Origin: Kitasatospora papulosa
GTDB taxonomy: Bacteria; Actinomycetota; Actinomycetes; Streptomycetales; Streptomycetaceae
Assembly (NCBI RefSeq): GCF_000717245.1
Contig: NZ_JNYQ01000001.1
Span: 1,188,300-1,252,299 of the forward strand
Direction: 5' to 3'
Length of the DNA: 64,000 bases
The first letter of the stretch is position 1, and each line of letters begins with the position of its first letter. Shown here in pieces: positions 25,668-34,662 of this stretch. The position numbers were made by a program, and so were the translations under genes. The notes below the pieces were generated by a model. It was not told the origin of the DNA and did no database searches. It was given only the letters and a program-made list of their open reading frames with translations.

Positions 25668-27409
25668 GCGGCACCGGCACGGCGGGGCGCCGCATCGCCC
25701 CCGACGAGCTGCGCAGCCACCAGTGGTGGGGCACGGACGGGCTCCGCTCGTTCAGCCACCGCGCCCGCACCCGGCAGCTCGGCTACCTCCCCGAGGAGCA
25801 CCTGGGCAAGCCGGTCGTCGCGATCCTCAACACCTGGTCCGACATCAACCCCTGCCACGTCCATCTGCGCGAACGCGCGCAGGCGGTCAAGCGGGGCGTC
25901 TGGCAGGCGGGCGGCTTCCCGCTGGAGTTCCCGGTGTCCACGCTCTCGGAGACCTTCCAGAAGCCCACCCCGATGCTCTACCGCAACATGCTGGCGATGG
26001 AGACGGAGGAGCTGCTGCGCTCCTACCCCGTCGACGGCGCCGTGCTGCTCGGCGGCTGCGACAAGTCGACGCCCGCGCTGCTCATGGGCGCCGCCTCCGT
26101 CGACCTGCCCACGGTCTTCGTGCCCGCCGGACCGATGCTGCCGGGCCACTGGCGCAACGAGGTCCTGGGCTCCGGCACGGACATGTGGAAGTACTGGGAC
26201 GACAAGCGGGCCGGACTGATCGGCGACTGCGAGATGGCCGAACTGGAGAACGGGCTCGCCCGCTCACCGGGCCACTGCATGACGATGGGCACCGCCTCGA
26301 CCCTGACGGCCGCCGCCGAGGCGCTCGGCGTCACGGTGCCGGGCGCCTCCTCCATCCCGGCCGTGGACTCCGGACACGACCGCATGGCCGCGCAGTCCGG
26401 CATCCGGATCGTCGAACTGGTCTGGCAGCAGCTGACGCTGTCGCAGATCCTCACGGCCGACGCCTACGAGGACGCCGTCGCCACCGTCCTCGCGCTCGGC
26501 GGCTCCACCAACGCCGTCATCCACCTGATCGCGATGGCGGGCCGCTCCGGGGTGAAGCTCACCCTGGACGACTTCGACCGCATCGCCCGCACCGTGCCCG
26601 TCCTCGCCAACCTCCGCCCCGGCGGGAAGTACCTGATGGAGGACTTCCACTTCGCCGGAGGGCTGCCCGGCTTCCTGGCGCGGCTCACCGACGTGCTCCA
26701 CCTGGACCGGCCCACCGTCACGCACGGCACGATGCGCGAGCAGCTCGACGGGGCGCTCGTCCACAACACCGACGTCATCAGGGAGCGCGACAACCCACTG
26801 GCCGAGGAGGGCGGTGTCGCGGTCCTGCGCGGCAACCTCTGCCCGGACGGCGCCGTCATCAAGCACATCGCCGCCGAACAGCACCTGCTGCGCCACACCG
26901 GTCCCGCGGTCGTCTTCGACGACTACAAGGAGATGCAGCGCACCATCAACGACCCGGCCCTGGCCCTCACCCCGGACCACGTGCTGGTGCTCCGCAACGC
27001 CGGCCCCAAGGGCGGCCCCGGGATGCCGGAGTACGGCATGCTGCCCATCCCGGACTACCTGCTGAAGCAGGGGGTGCGCGACATGGTGCGGATCTCCGAC
27101 GCCCGGATGAGCGGGACCAGTTACGGGGCCTGCGTCCTGCACGTCGCACCCGAGTCGTTCGTCGGCGGACCGCTCGCGCTGGTCCGCACCGGTGACCGGA
27201 TCACCCTGGACGTCGAGGCGCGGCTGCTCCACCTCGACGTGTCCGACGAGGAGCTGGAACTGCGCCGGTCCGAGTGGACCGAGCCGCCCGCCCGCTACGG
27301 ACGCGGCTACGGCGCGCTCTACCAGGACCAGATCACCCAGGCCGACACCGGCTGCGACTTCACGTTCCTCGCCCGCCAGGGAGAGGTGCCCGACCCGTAC
27401 GCGGGCTGA
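25664..27409 (+). CDS. IlvD/Edd-family pentonate (L-arabinonate-type) dehydratase
   Basis: 581 residues; ATG overlaps the previous stop (ATGA). The three cysteines expected to hold the [2Fe-2S] cluster are C64 (INPCH), C132 (GGCDKS) and C205 (GHCMT), with K134 next to the second. This spacing equals that of the Rhizobium L-arabinonate dehydratase (59/127/200 as I recall) with a constant offset of five. The N-terminal WGTDGLRSFSHRAR and the C-terminal ISDARMSGTSYGACVLHVAPE are also of the sugar-acid subgroup rather than biosynthetic IlvD. It dehydrates a pentonate or similar aldonate to a 2-keto-3-deoxy acid, the substrate type of the preceding enzyme. Confidence 0.88.
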   Translation: MSGTGTAGRRIAPDELRSHQWWGTDGLRSFSHRARTRQLGYLPEEHLGKPVVAILNTWSDINPCHVHLRERAQAVKRGVWQAGGFPLEFPVSTLSETFQKPTPMLYRNMLAMETEELLRSYPVDGAVLLGGCDKSTPALLMGAASVDLPTVFVPAGPMLPGHWRNEVLGSGTDMWKYWDDKRAGLIGDCEMAELENGLARSPGHCMTMGTASTLTAAAEALGVTVPGASSIPAVDSGHDRMAAQSGIRIVELVWQQLTLSQILTADAYEDAVATVLALGGSTNAVIHLIAMAGRSGVKLTLDDFDRIARTVPVLANLRPGGKYLMEDFHFAGGLPGFLARLTDVLHLDRPTVTHGTMREQLDGALVHNTDVIRERDNPLAEEGGVAVLRGNLCPDGAVIKHIAAEQHLLRHTGPAVVFDDYKEMQRTINDPALALTPDHVLVLRNAGPKGGPGMPEYGMLPIPDYLLKQGVRDMVRISDARMSGTSYGACVLHVAPESFVGGPLALVRTGDRITLDVEARLLHLDVSDEELELRRSEWTEPPARYGRGYGALYQDQITQADTGCDFTFLARQGEVPDPYAG

Positions 27410-27439
27410 CCGGGCGAAGAGGATTCAGCGCACCGCCTC

Positions 27440-27475
27440 GTCCGGAATACCGAACGACATGCGGCAAGCGCTTGC
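27440..27475. promoter_or_regulatory. Two operator-like palindromes upstream of the importer operon
   Basis: GTCCGGAATACCGAAC (27440-27455) matches 14 of 16 bases of the palindrome upstream of the semialdehyde dehydrogenase gene (45985-46000). GCAAGCGCTTGC (27464-27475) is a perfect 12-bp palindrome of the LacI-family type with a central CG. The first ABC permease gene starts 57 bases further on. Confidence 0.6.
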
Positions 27476-27531
27476 ACCATGCACCGGAAGAACGGCACAT
27501 CCAGCACTTTTCCAGAGAACGGAGACGCGTC

Positions 27532-28470
27532 ATGGCCCAATCCGCAGCCGTGGCCACACCGCCCCCCAAGGGGAAGGCGTCCAAGCGCCGCTCGGCCACC
27601 CCCCGCCGCCTGCCGTATCTGCTGATCGCGCCCGCGGGCCTGCTGATGCTGGGCTTCATCGCCTATCCGGTGGTCAGCGTCTTCTACTACAGCCTGCAGA
27701 ACTACAACGTCACCAAGCCGTGGCGGAACGGCTTCGCGGGCCTCGACAACTTCACGCGGATCTTCACCGAGGACGAGCAGTTCTGGCCGACGCTCGGCTT
27801 CAGCGCGCAGTGGGTCTTCACCCAGGTGACCCTCCAGCTCGCGCTCGGCCTCGCCCTCGCGCTGATCGTCAACCAGACCTTCGTCGGCCGCGGTATCTCC
27901 CGCGCCATGGTCTTCTCGCCCTGGGCCGTCTCCGGTGTGCTGACCAGCACCATCTGGATCCTGCTCTACAACTCCTCGACCGGTTTCAGCCGCTACCTCG
28001 CGGACGCCGGGATCGGTGAGTACGGCACCTCGGTGCTCTCCGACACGGGCACCGTCTTCTGGGCGGCGACCGTCTCCGAACTCTGGCGCGGGGTCCCCTT
28101 CTTCGCCATCCTCATCCTCGCCGACCTGCAGTCCGTCTCCAAGGAGCTGTACGAGGCGGCGTCGGTGGACGGCGCCGGCCGGCTGCGGCAGTTCTTCCAC
28201 ATCACGCTCCCGCACCTGCGCGACGCGATCATCCTGGCCACCCTGCTGCGCGGGGTCTGGGAGTTCAACAACGTCGACCTGCTGTACACCCTCACCGGTG
28301 GCGGACCCGCGGGCGAGACCACCACCCTCCCGCTCTACGTCGCCAACACAGGCATCGAGGGCCACGACTTCGGATACGCGTCCGCGCTCACCACCGTCGC
28401 CTTCGTGATCCTCCTCTTCTGCTCGATCGTCTATCTGCGCCTGAGCAAGTTCGGAGGCGACAACAAGTGA
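27532..28470 (+). CDS. Sugar ABC importer permease (MalF type)
   Basis: 312 residues, ATG 27532 with GGAG upstream. A basic Pro-rich N-terminus, then six transmembrane segments starting LPYLLIAPAGLLMLGF. The EAA loop for the ATPase is present: KELYEAASVDGAGRLRQFFH, followed by ITLPHLRD. Family CUT1, for di- and oligosaccharides. Its neighbours (GH43, pectate lyases, acetylesterase) suggest pectin-derived oligomers as cargo. No ATPase gene is nearby; a shared MsiK-like ATPase is presumed, as is usual in Streptomyces. Confidence 0.94.
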   Translation: MAQSAAVATPPPKGKASKRRSATPRRLPYLLIAPAGLLMLGFIAYPVVSVFYYSLQNYNVTKPWRNGFAGLDNFTRIFTEDEQFWPTLGFSAQWVFTQVTLQLALGLALALIVNQTFVGRGISRAMVFSPWAVSGVLTSTIWILLYNSSTGFSRYLADAGIGEYGTSVLSDTGTVFWAATVSELWRGVPFFAILILADLQSVSKELYEAASVDGAGRLRQFFHITLPHLRDAIILATLLRGVWEFNNVDLLYTLTGGGPAGETTTLPLYVANTGIEGHDFGYASALTTVAFVILLFCSIVYLRLSKFGGDNK

Positions 28471-29384
28471 CCGCCGCACTCGTGGAGAAGAAGGACGCCC
28501 GTACGCCGGGCCCGTCCCGGGGCAGCTCCGCCCCACCGCCCTCCTCGCCCCGCCGCGCCACGCGCGAGCGTGCCTTCGACGACGTACCGCGCTGGCAGAT
28601 CTACGTGCCGCTCGGCGTCTACCTGCTCTTCACGCTCGTCCCGTTCTACTGGATGTTCCTCTTCGCCGTCCGGCCCGCCGGCTCCACCTCACTGGTGCCC
28701 TGGCCGATGACGGGGGCCCACTTCTCCAAGGTCTGGAACGAGCGCAGCTTCGCCGTCTTCTTCCAGAACAGCATGATCGTCGGCGTCGCGACGCTGATCG
28801 CCACGACCCTGGTCGCGCTGGCCGGCGGCTACGCGCTGGCCCGGTTCGACTTCAAGATCAAGGGCGCGTTCATGCTGGCCCTGCTGTGCTCGCAGTTCAT
28901 CCCGGGCGCCCTGATGCTCGTGCCGCTCTTCGAGATCTTCAAGAACCTCCAGATGATCAACTCCCTCGGGAGCGTCGTCATCGCGGAGACCGTCTTCCAG
29001 CTGCCGCTGTCGATCATCCTGATCAGCGGGTTCATCAAGAACGTGCCGGTCTCCCTGGAGGAGGCGGCCTGGGTGGACGGCTGCTCACGCTTCAAGGCCT
29101 TCTGCGCGGTCGTCCTGCCGCTCCTGCGCCCCGGACTCATCGCCGTCGGTTCGTTCGCCTTCGTCCACAGCTGGAACCACTTCCTGTTCGCGCTGATGTT
29201 CCTCAGCGAGCAGGACAAGCAGACGATCCCGGTCGGCCTCAACACCCTGATCGGCGCCGACAGCGTCGACCTCGGTGCGCTGGCCGCGGGCGGTGTGATC
29301 GCCGCCGTGCCCGTGGTGATCGTCTTCGCCTTCATCCAGAAGTGGCTCATCACCGGCTTCAGTGCCGGCGCCGTGAAGGGATGA
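28467..29384 (+). CDS. Sugar ABC importer permease (MalG type)
   Basis: 305 residues; GTG start overlaps the previous stop with GGAGG upstream. The first ~45 residues are polar and Pro/Ser-rich; six transmembrane segments follow. EAA loop: LEEAAWVDGCSRFKAFCAVV followed by LPLLRPG. It pairs with the preceding permease to form the membrane channel. The stop overlaps the start of a 26-codon open frame that leads into the next gene. Confidence 0.94.
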   Translation: MTAALVEKKDARTPGPSRGSSAPPPSSPRRATRERAFDDVPRWQIYVPLGVYLLFTLVPFYWMFLFAVRPAGSTSLVPWPMTGAHFSKVWNERSFAVFFQNSMIVGVATLIATTLVALAGGYALARFDFKIKGAFMLALLCSQFIPGALMLVPLFEIFKNLQMINSLGSVVIAETVFQLPLSIILISGFIKNVPVSLEEAAWVDGCSRFKAFCAVVLPLLRPGLIAVGSFAFVHSWNHFLFALMFLSEQDKQTIPVGLNTLIGADSVDLGALAAGGVIAAVPVVIVFAFIQKWLITGFSAGAVKG

Positions 29385-29461
29385 CGGACATGACCCGGAA
29401 GCCGAGCCCCCGCGCCGCCCGGACCGGCCGCGTGGCCGGGACGGGGAGGGCGGGCCGATGA
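29381..29461 (+). CDS. Candidate 26-residue bridging ORF
   Basis: ATG 29381 overlaps the permease stop (ATGA) and the TGA at 29459-29461 overlaps the next gene's ATG in the same way. The product, beginning MTDMTRKPSPRAARTGRVAG, is Arg-rich with no hydrophobic part. It may serve only to carry ribosomes across the gap between the two genes. No conservation evidence is available to me. Confidence 0.3.
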   Translation: MTDMTRKPSPRAARTGRVAGTGRAGR

Positions 29462-30630
29462 GCGCGACCACCCCCCTTCCCCTCGTCCTGGCCGGCGCCC
29501 GCGGCCACGGGCGCTGGCACCTCGCCAACATCCGGCGGCTCCAGCACCAGGGCCTGGTCCGGCTGGCCGGGATCTGCGAACTGACCCCGCTGACCGACGA
29601 CGAACTCGACCTGTTCGCCGGGGAGATGCCCGAGCAGTCCGCCGACTTCGGTGCCCTCCTGGACTCCACCGGCGCCCGCGTCGCCGTCGTCTGCACCCCC
29701 ATCCCGACCCACACCGCGCTGGCCCTGACGGCGGCGGCCCGGGGCGTCCACCTGCTCCTGGAGAAGCCCCCCGCCGCGACCTGGGCCGACTACGCGCGGA
29801 TGGCCGACGGGGTGCGGGAGGCCGGCGTCGCCTGCCAGATCGGCTTCCAGTCCTTCGGCTCGCACGCGGTGCCGGCCGTCAAGGAGCTCATCGGCGACGG
29901 AGCGATCGGCTCCGTCCGGGGCGTCGGCGCGGCCGGGGCCTGGGTCCGCGACGACGCCTACTTCCGGCGGGCGCCCTGGGCGGGGCGGCGCCGGCTGAAC
30001 GGGACCGACGTGGTCGACGGGGTGCTCACCAACCCCCTCGCGCACGCCGTGGCCACCGCACTCGAACTCGCGGGCCGGGGAACGGCCGAGGACGTGAGGT
30101 CCATCGAGACCGAGCTGTTCAGGGCCCACGACATCGAGTCCGACGACACCAGCTGCGTCCGGATCACCACCACCGACGGGATGCCGGTCACCGTCGCCGT
30201 CACCCTCTGCGCCGAGGAGGCCGGCGAGCCGTACGTCGTCGTCCACGGCGACCGCGGCCGCATCACCTTCTGGTACAAGCAGGACCGGGTCCTCGTCCAG
30301 CGCGCCGGACACGGCCCCGAGGAGGCCGTGCACGGGCGGACCGACCTCCTGGAGAACCTCGTCGACCACCTGGAGCACGGCACCGCGCTCCTCGTGCCGC
30401 CGGAGCGCACCGGCGCGTTCATGCGGGTCCTGGAAGCCGTACGCACGGCTCCCGAGCCGGCCCCGCTGCCGCCCACCGCCTGGCACACCCGGCCCGCCGA
30501 CCGGGGCGACGGCGTACGGCGCGTCGTGCACGGCATCGACGGCACCGTCGCCGCCGCGGCCGACACCCTCACCCTCTTCTCCGAACTAGGCGCCTCCTGG
30601 GCGCGCCCCAGCGAGGTGAGCACACCATGA
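29458..30630 (+). CDS. Gfo/Idh/MocA-family oxidoreductase
   Basis: 390 residues. N-terminal Rossmann fold with LVLAGARGHGRWH as the dinucleotide loop and the family motif LLLEKPPAA at residues ~98-106. The C-terminal alpha/beta domain includes NPLAHAVATALELAG with the conserved histidine. Such enzymes oxidise or reduce sugars and sugar derivatives with NAD(P). It is cytoplasmic and coupled to the DUF6807 gene (ATGA), so it probably acts on the sugar released from the imported oligomer. Substrate unknown. Confidence 0.9.
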   Translation: MSATTPLPLVLAGARGHGRWHLANIRRLQHQGLVRLAGICELTPLTDDELDLFAGEMPEQSADFGALLDSTGARVAVVCTPIPTHTALALTAAARGVHLLLEKPPAATWADYARMADGVREAGVACQIGFQSFGSHAVPAVKELIGDGAIGSVRGVGAAGAWVRDDAYFRRAPWAGRRRLNGTDVVDGVLTNPLAHAVATALELAGRGTAEDVRSIETELFRAHDIESDDTSCVRITTTDGMPVTVAVTLCAEEAGEPYVVVHGDRGRITFWYKQDRVLVQRAGHGPEEAVHGRTDLLENLVDHLEHGTALLVPPERTGAFMRVLEAVRTAPEPAPLPPTAWHTRPADRGDGVRRVVHGIDGTVAAAADTLTLFSELGASWARPSEVSTP

Positions 30631-31451
30631 CCACCGCACTCCTCAGCTGCGCCGGACGCCCCGTCGGCCGCTACGGCTACGGGCCCGGGACCGACAGCCG
30701 TCCCTACCTGCACCCCGTCACCACCCTCGCCGGCACCCCCGTCACCGAGGAACGTCCGGCCGACCACATCCACCACCTGGGTGCCTCCGTCGCGGTGCCC
30801 GACGTGGCCGGACACAACTTCTGGGGCGGGCGCACCTACGTACGCGACCAGGGCCCCACCGAGCTCGACAACCACGGCACCCAGCGCCACCTCGGCTGGA
30901 AGCTGCGCGACCCGGACGGCTTCGTGGAGGAACTCAGCTGGGAGGCCGACGGCACCGAGCTGCTGCGCGAGCACCGCACGGTCGCCGCCACCGGGCTCTC
31001 CGCCACCGCCTGGGCGCTCGACTTCTCCTTCTCCCTCACCAACCGCGGCCGCACGGACCTCTCCATCGGCAGCCCCGCCACCAACGGCCGCCCCGGCGCC
31101 GGTTACGGCGGCTTCTTCTGGCGCGCGCCCAAGGAGGCGGCACCGCCCGCCGTGTTCAGCGGCACGCTCGACGGCGAGGACGCCGTGCACGGCAGGGCGG
31201 CCGACTGGCTGGCCCTCGCCGGGGACGGCTGGACACTCGTCTTCGCCGGCGCGACCGACGAGACCCGGCGCGACCCCTGGTTCGTACGGACCACCCAGTA
31301 CCCGGGGGTCGGATCCTCCCTCGCGGCCGAGCGCCGCCTCCCCGTCCCCGCCGGGGCCACCGTCGTGCGCCGGGTCGTCACCGTCGTCGCCGACGGACAC
31401 CTCGACCGGGACGCCGCCGCGGCCCACGTCCGCAAGGCGGTCGCCGCATGA
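30627..31451 (+). CDS. DUF6807/PmoA-family protein
   Basis: 274 residues, no signal peptide. Recognisable features of this beta-sandwich family are the histidine cluster RPADHIHHLGASVAV, NFWGGRTYV, the repeated NHGTQRHLGW, and YGGFFWRAP in the C-terminal half. The biochemical role is not established; members often sit beside Gfo/Idh oxidoreductases in polysaccharide loci, as here. Both ends overlap neighbouring genes by four bases. Confidence 0.85.
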   Translation: MTTALLSCAGRPVGRYGYGPGTDSRPYLHPVTTLAGTPVTEERPADHIHHLGASVAVPDVAGHNFWGGRTYVRDQGPTELDNHGTQRHLGWKLRDPDGFVEELSWEADGTELLREHRTVAATGLSATAWALDFSFSLTNRGRTDLSIGSPATNGRPGAGYGGFFWRAPKEAAPPAVFSGTLDGEDAVHGRAADWLALAGDGWTLVFAGATDETRRDPWFVRTTQYPGVGSSLAAERRLPVPAGATVVRRVVTVVADGHLDRDAAAAHVRKAVAA

Positions 31452-33010
31452 CGGCGCCCTGGACAGCCGACCTCGGGGACGGCACCTACCGCAACCCGGT
31501 CCTGAACTCCGACTGGTCCGACCCGGACGTCGTCCGCGTCGGGGACGACCACTACCTGACCGCGTCCAGCTTCGGCCGTGCCCCCGGACTGCCCCTGCTG
31601 CACTCCCGCGACCTCGTCAACTGGACCCTCGTCGGCCACGCCCTCGAACGGCCCGGACCGGACGCCGACTTCGCGGTGCCCCGCCACGACTGCGGGGTGT
31701 GGGCACCCTCGCTGCGTCATCACGCCGGCCGCTTCTGGATCTTCTGGGGCGACCCCGACCACGGCATCCAGCAGATCAACGCCGAGGACATCCGGGGCCC
31801 CTGGAGCGCGCCGCACGTGGTGAAGGCCGGCAAGGGCCTCATCGACGCGTGTCCCCTGTGGGACGAGGAGACCGGCGAGGCCTACCTGGTGCACGCCTGG
31901 GCCAAGTCCCGCTCCGGCATCAAGAACCGGCTCACCGGCCACCGGATGAGCCCCGACGGACGCGAGCTGCTCGACGAGGGCACCACCCTCGTCGACGCCG
32001 ACACGATCCCGGGCTGGTTCACCCTGGAGGGCCCCAAGCTCTACCGGCACGACGGCTGGTTCTGGATCTTCGCCCCCGCCGGGGGAGTGGAGACCGGCTG
32101 GCAGGGCGCCTTCCGCTCGCGGACGTTCGAAGGCCCCTACGAGGAGCGTGTCGTCCTCGCCCAGGGCAGCACCGACGTCAACGGACCCCACCAGGGAGGC
32201 TGGGTCCGTACCGCCGCGGGTGAGGACTGGTTCCTGCACTTCCAGGCACGCGGGGCGTACGGCCGGGTGGTGCACCTCCAGCCGATGCGCTGGGAGGAGG
32301 GCTGGCCGGTCATCGGCGACGAGGGCGAGCCCGTCCTGCGCCACCGGCTCCCCGAGGCCCCGGAGCGGACCGCCGGGGCACCTGCCTCCGACGACGACTT
32401 CCCCGGTGGCCGCCACGGACGCCAGTGGCAGTGGACGGCCAACCCGCGGACCGGCTGGACGATCGGGCACGCCGGCGACGGGCTGCGCCTCAGCTGCGTA
32501 CGGACCGCGTACGCCCACGACCTGCGCGCCCTGCCCAACGTCCTGGTGCAACGCCTGCCCGCCGAGGAGTTCACCGTCGAGGTGGGCATCACGCTGGACA
32601 CCGCCGAACCGGGAGCCAAGGCCGGCCTCGCCGTGCTCGGCGACGCGTTCTCGTGGATCGGACTGGAGGCCGGCGCCGACGGCGGGGCCCTGCTCGTGCA
32701 CCGGTACGCCGAGTCCGTGGCCGAGCACGAGCGGGACGCCGAACACCCCCGGCCCGCGCCCGGGGCCTCCGTCCGCGTCCGGATCGAGGTCACCCGCGGC
32801 GCGCGCTGCCGCTTCTGGGCCGACACCGGCGACGGGACCGGCTTCCGGGCCTCCGGCCAGGTCTTCGCCGCCACCCCGTGGCGCTGGGTCGGCGCGCTGC
32901 TCGGCCTCTTCGCCACCGCTCCGGCGGGCGACGGGCCCTCCGGAACAGCCGGCTTCACCGCTTTCCGCACGACCGGACGACCTCGCACCGTCCGACCCCG
33001 CACCGTCTGA
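31448..33010 (+). CDS. Intracellular GH43 glycoside hydrolase
   Basis: 520 residues, no signal peptide. Five-bladed propeller in residues ~10-300 with the expected acidic residues: catalytic base D25 in WSDPDVVRVGDDHY, the pKa-setting aspartate in LIDACPLWDE, and the acid in TLEGPKLYRHDGW. Residues ~325-505 form a beta-sandwich accessory domain like those in other long GH43 proteins. Family members are arabinosidases, xylosidases or galactosidases; here an enzyme trimming imported pectin side-chain oligomers is likely. The final codons lie in a short DNA repeat (PRTVRPRTV). Confidence 0.9.
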   Translation: MTAPWTADLGDGTYRNPVLNSDWSDPDVVRVGDDHYLTASSFGRAPGLPLLHSRDLVNWTLVGHALERPGPDADFAVPRHDCGVWAPSLRHHAGRFWIFWGDPDHGIQQINAEDIRGPWSAPHVVKAGKGLIDACPLWDEETGEAYLVHAWAKSRSGIKNRLTGHRMSPDGRELLDEGTTLVDADTIPGWFTLEGPKLYRHDGWFWIFAPAGGVETGWQGAFRSRTFEGPYEERVVLAQGSTDVNGPHQGGWVRTAAGEDWFLHFQARGAYGRVVHLQPMRWEEGWPVIGDEGEPVLRHRLPEAPERTAGAPASDDDFPGGRHGRQWQWTANPRTGWTIGHAGDGLRLSCVRTAYAHDLRALPNVLVQRLPAEEFTVEVGITLDTAEPGAKAGLAVLGDAFSWIGLEAGADGGALLVHRYAESVAEHERDAEHPRPAPGASVRVRIEVTRGARCRFWADTGDGTGFRASGQVFAATPWRWVGALLGLFATAPAGDGPSGTAGFTAFRTTGRPRTVRPRTV

Positions 33011-33201
33011 CCCCGCACCGCTGTATGGGAGCCGCAATGACGCACCTCCGTACCGAGCGCACCGGAACGACAAGGCTGTTCACGGCCCACCCGCCGCCGT
33101 CTTTGTCATGCCCGCCGCATGGCCGGGCGGCCGCCCCGCACCGCGCACACCACTGACCTCCCCCCACGTACGCGCACAGATTCCGAGAGAGAAGAGCCGA
33201 C

Positions 33202-34536
33202 ATGAACATCTCGAAGACGCTCCGGGGGCGTGCCGCGACCGCGGTGTCCCTCACCGCGGTCCTGGCGCTCGGTGCCACCGCCTGCGGAGACGACGGCAGC
33301 GGTTCGGGCACGGAGGGCAGCGGGAAGGGCGAGATCACCTTCTGGGACAACAACGGTGGCCCGCGCACCGCGATCTGGACCGAGATCATCAAGGACTTCG
33401 AGAAGAAGAACCCCGACATCAAGGTCAAGTACGTCCCGATCCCGATCGCCGACGTCCAGTCCAAGTACGACACGGCCATCGCCGGAGGCGGCCTGCCCGA
33501 CGTGGGCGGTGTCGGCACCGCCTACCTGGCCAACATGGTGTCCCAGGAGGCCCTGGAGCCGCTCAACAAGCGGCTGGAGGGGTCGCCGCTCAAGGGCAGA
33601 CTCGTCGAGAGCATGGTCGAGAGCGTCAGATCCGCGGCCGGGCGGGGCGACGACATGTACACCATGCCGACCTCCGCGAACAACGGTGCTCTCTGGTACC
33701 GGACCGACCTGTTCGAGCAGGCCGGCCTGGAGGCGCCGACCACCTGGCCCAAGTTCTACGAGGCCGCCGACAAGCTCACCGACGCGAAGAACAACAAGTT
33801 CGGCTACACCATCCGCGGTGGCGCGGGCTCCATCGCCCAGGCCCTGGACGCGATCTACGGCCAGACCGGCATGACGGAGTTCTGGGACGGCGAGAAGACC
33901 ACTCTGAACGACCCGAAGAACGTCGCGGCCCTGGAGAAGTACGCCGCCCTCTTCAAGAGGACGACACCGGCCGCCGACGTCAACAACGACTTCACCAAGA
34001 TGGTCGCCCAGTGGGACACCGGCACCATCGGGATGCTGAGCCACAACCTCGGCTCCTACCAGGACCACCTGAAGGCGCTGGGCGAGGACAAGTTCGCCGG
34101 CATACCCGCGCCCATCGGTGAAGGCGGTACACGCGTCCAGGTGTCCAACCCCGTCGACGGGCTCGGCCTGTTCCGGTCCGGCAAGAACAAGAACGCGGCC
34201 TGGAAGTTCATCGAGTTCGCCGCCTCCCACGAGTCCAACAGCAAGTGGAACGAGTCCGCGGGCGCCATCCCGGCCAACACCGAGGCGGCCGAGGACCCGT
34301 GGATCTCCGAGTCCGAGCCGACCGCGCTCGCCGCGAAGGCCCTCACCGACGGTTCCACCAAGATCGTCGACCTGCCGTACTACCTGCCCGACTGGAACAA
34401 CATCAGCAAGGCCGACAACGAGCCCGAGTTCCAGAAGCTCCTCCTCGGCAAGATCACGGCCAAGGCCTTCCTCGACAAGATGGCCGACGAGCTGAACGCC
34501 GCCCAGAAGGAGTGGAAGGAACTGGGCAACGGCTGA
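33202..34536 (+). CDS. Sugar ABC importer binding lipoprotein
   Basis: 444 residues. Lipoprotein signal with lipobox ATAC (cysteine 28) and a Gly/Ser linker. The rest is a CUT1 solute-binding protein (ITFWDNNGGPRTAIWTEIIK, and later MYTMPTSANNGALWYRTDLF). It serves the permeases at 27532-29384, although three enzyme genes intervene. A 191-base gap precedes it and could carry its own promoter, allowing higher expression of the binding protein. Confidence 0.94.
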   Translation: MNISKTLRGRAATAVSLTAVLALGATACGDDGSGSGTEGSGKGEITFWDNNGGPRTAIWTEIIKDFEKKNPDIKVKYVPIPIADVQSKYDTAIAGGGLPDVGGVGTAYLANMVSQEALEPLNKRLEGSPLKGRLVESMVESVRSAAGRGDDMYTMPTSANNGALWYRTDLFEQAGLEAPTTWPKFYEAADKLTDAKNNKFGYTIRGGAGSIAQALDAIYGQTGMTEFWDGEKTTLNDPKNVAALEKYAALFKRTTPAADVNNDFTKMVAQWDTGTIGMLSHNLGSYQDHLKALGEDKFAGIPAPIGEGGTRVQVSNPVDGLGLFRSGKNKNAAWKFIEFAASHESNSKWNESAGAIPANTEAAEDPWISESEPTALAAKALTDGSTKIVDLPYYLPDWNNISKADNEPEFQKLLLGKITAKAFLDKMADELNAAQKEWKELGNG

Positions 34537-34662
34537 CCCGGTCGTCACCACGGCCGACACCCCGATGACCGGGGGGCCGGCGGCGGTCCGGGTCGCACCC
34601 CGCCGCCGGTCCCCCTCCCACGCTCCACCTCCCGCGTGCCCCTCGAGAGAGGCAGTCATCCT

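Noticed and set aside
33037..33156. A 39-codon frame with GGGAG before its ATG in the gap upstream of the binding-protein gene.
   Set aside because: The product is Pro/His/Arg-rich without pattern, and the ribosome site is only moderate. More likely leader sequence of the binding-protein gene, though not excluded.
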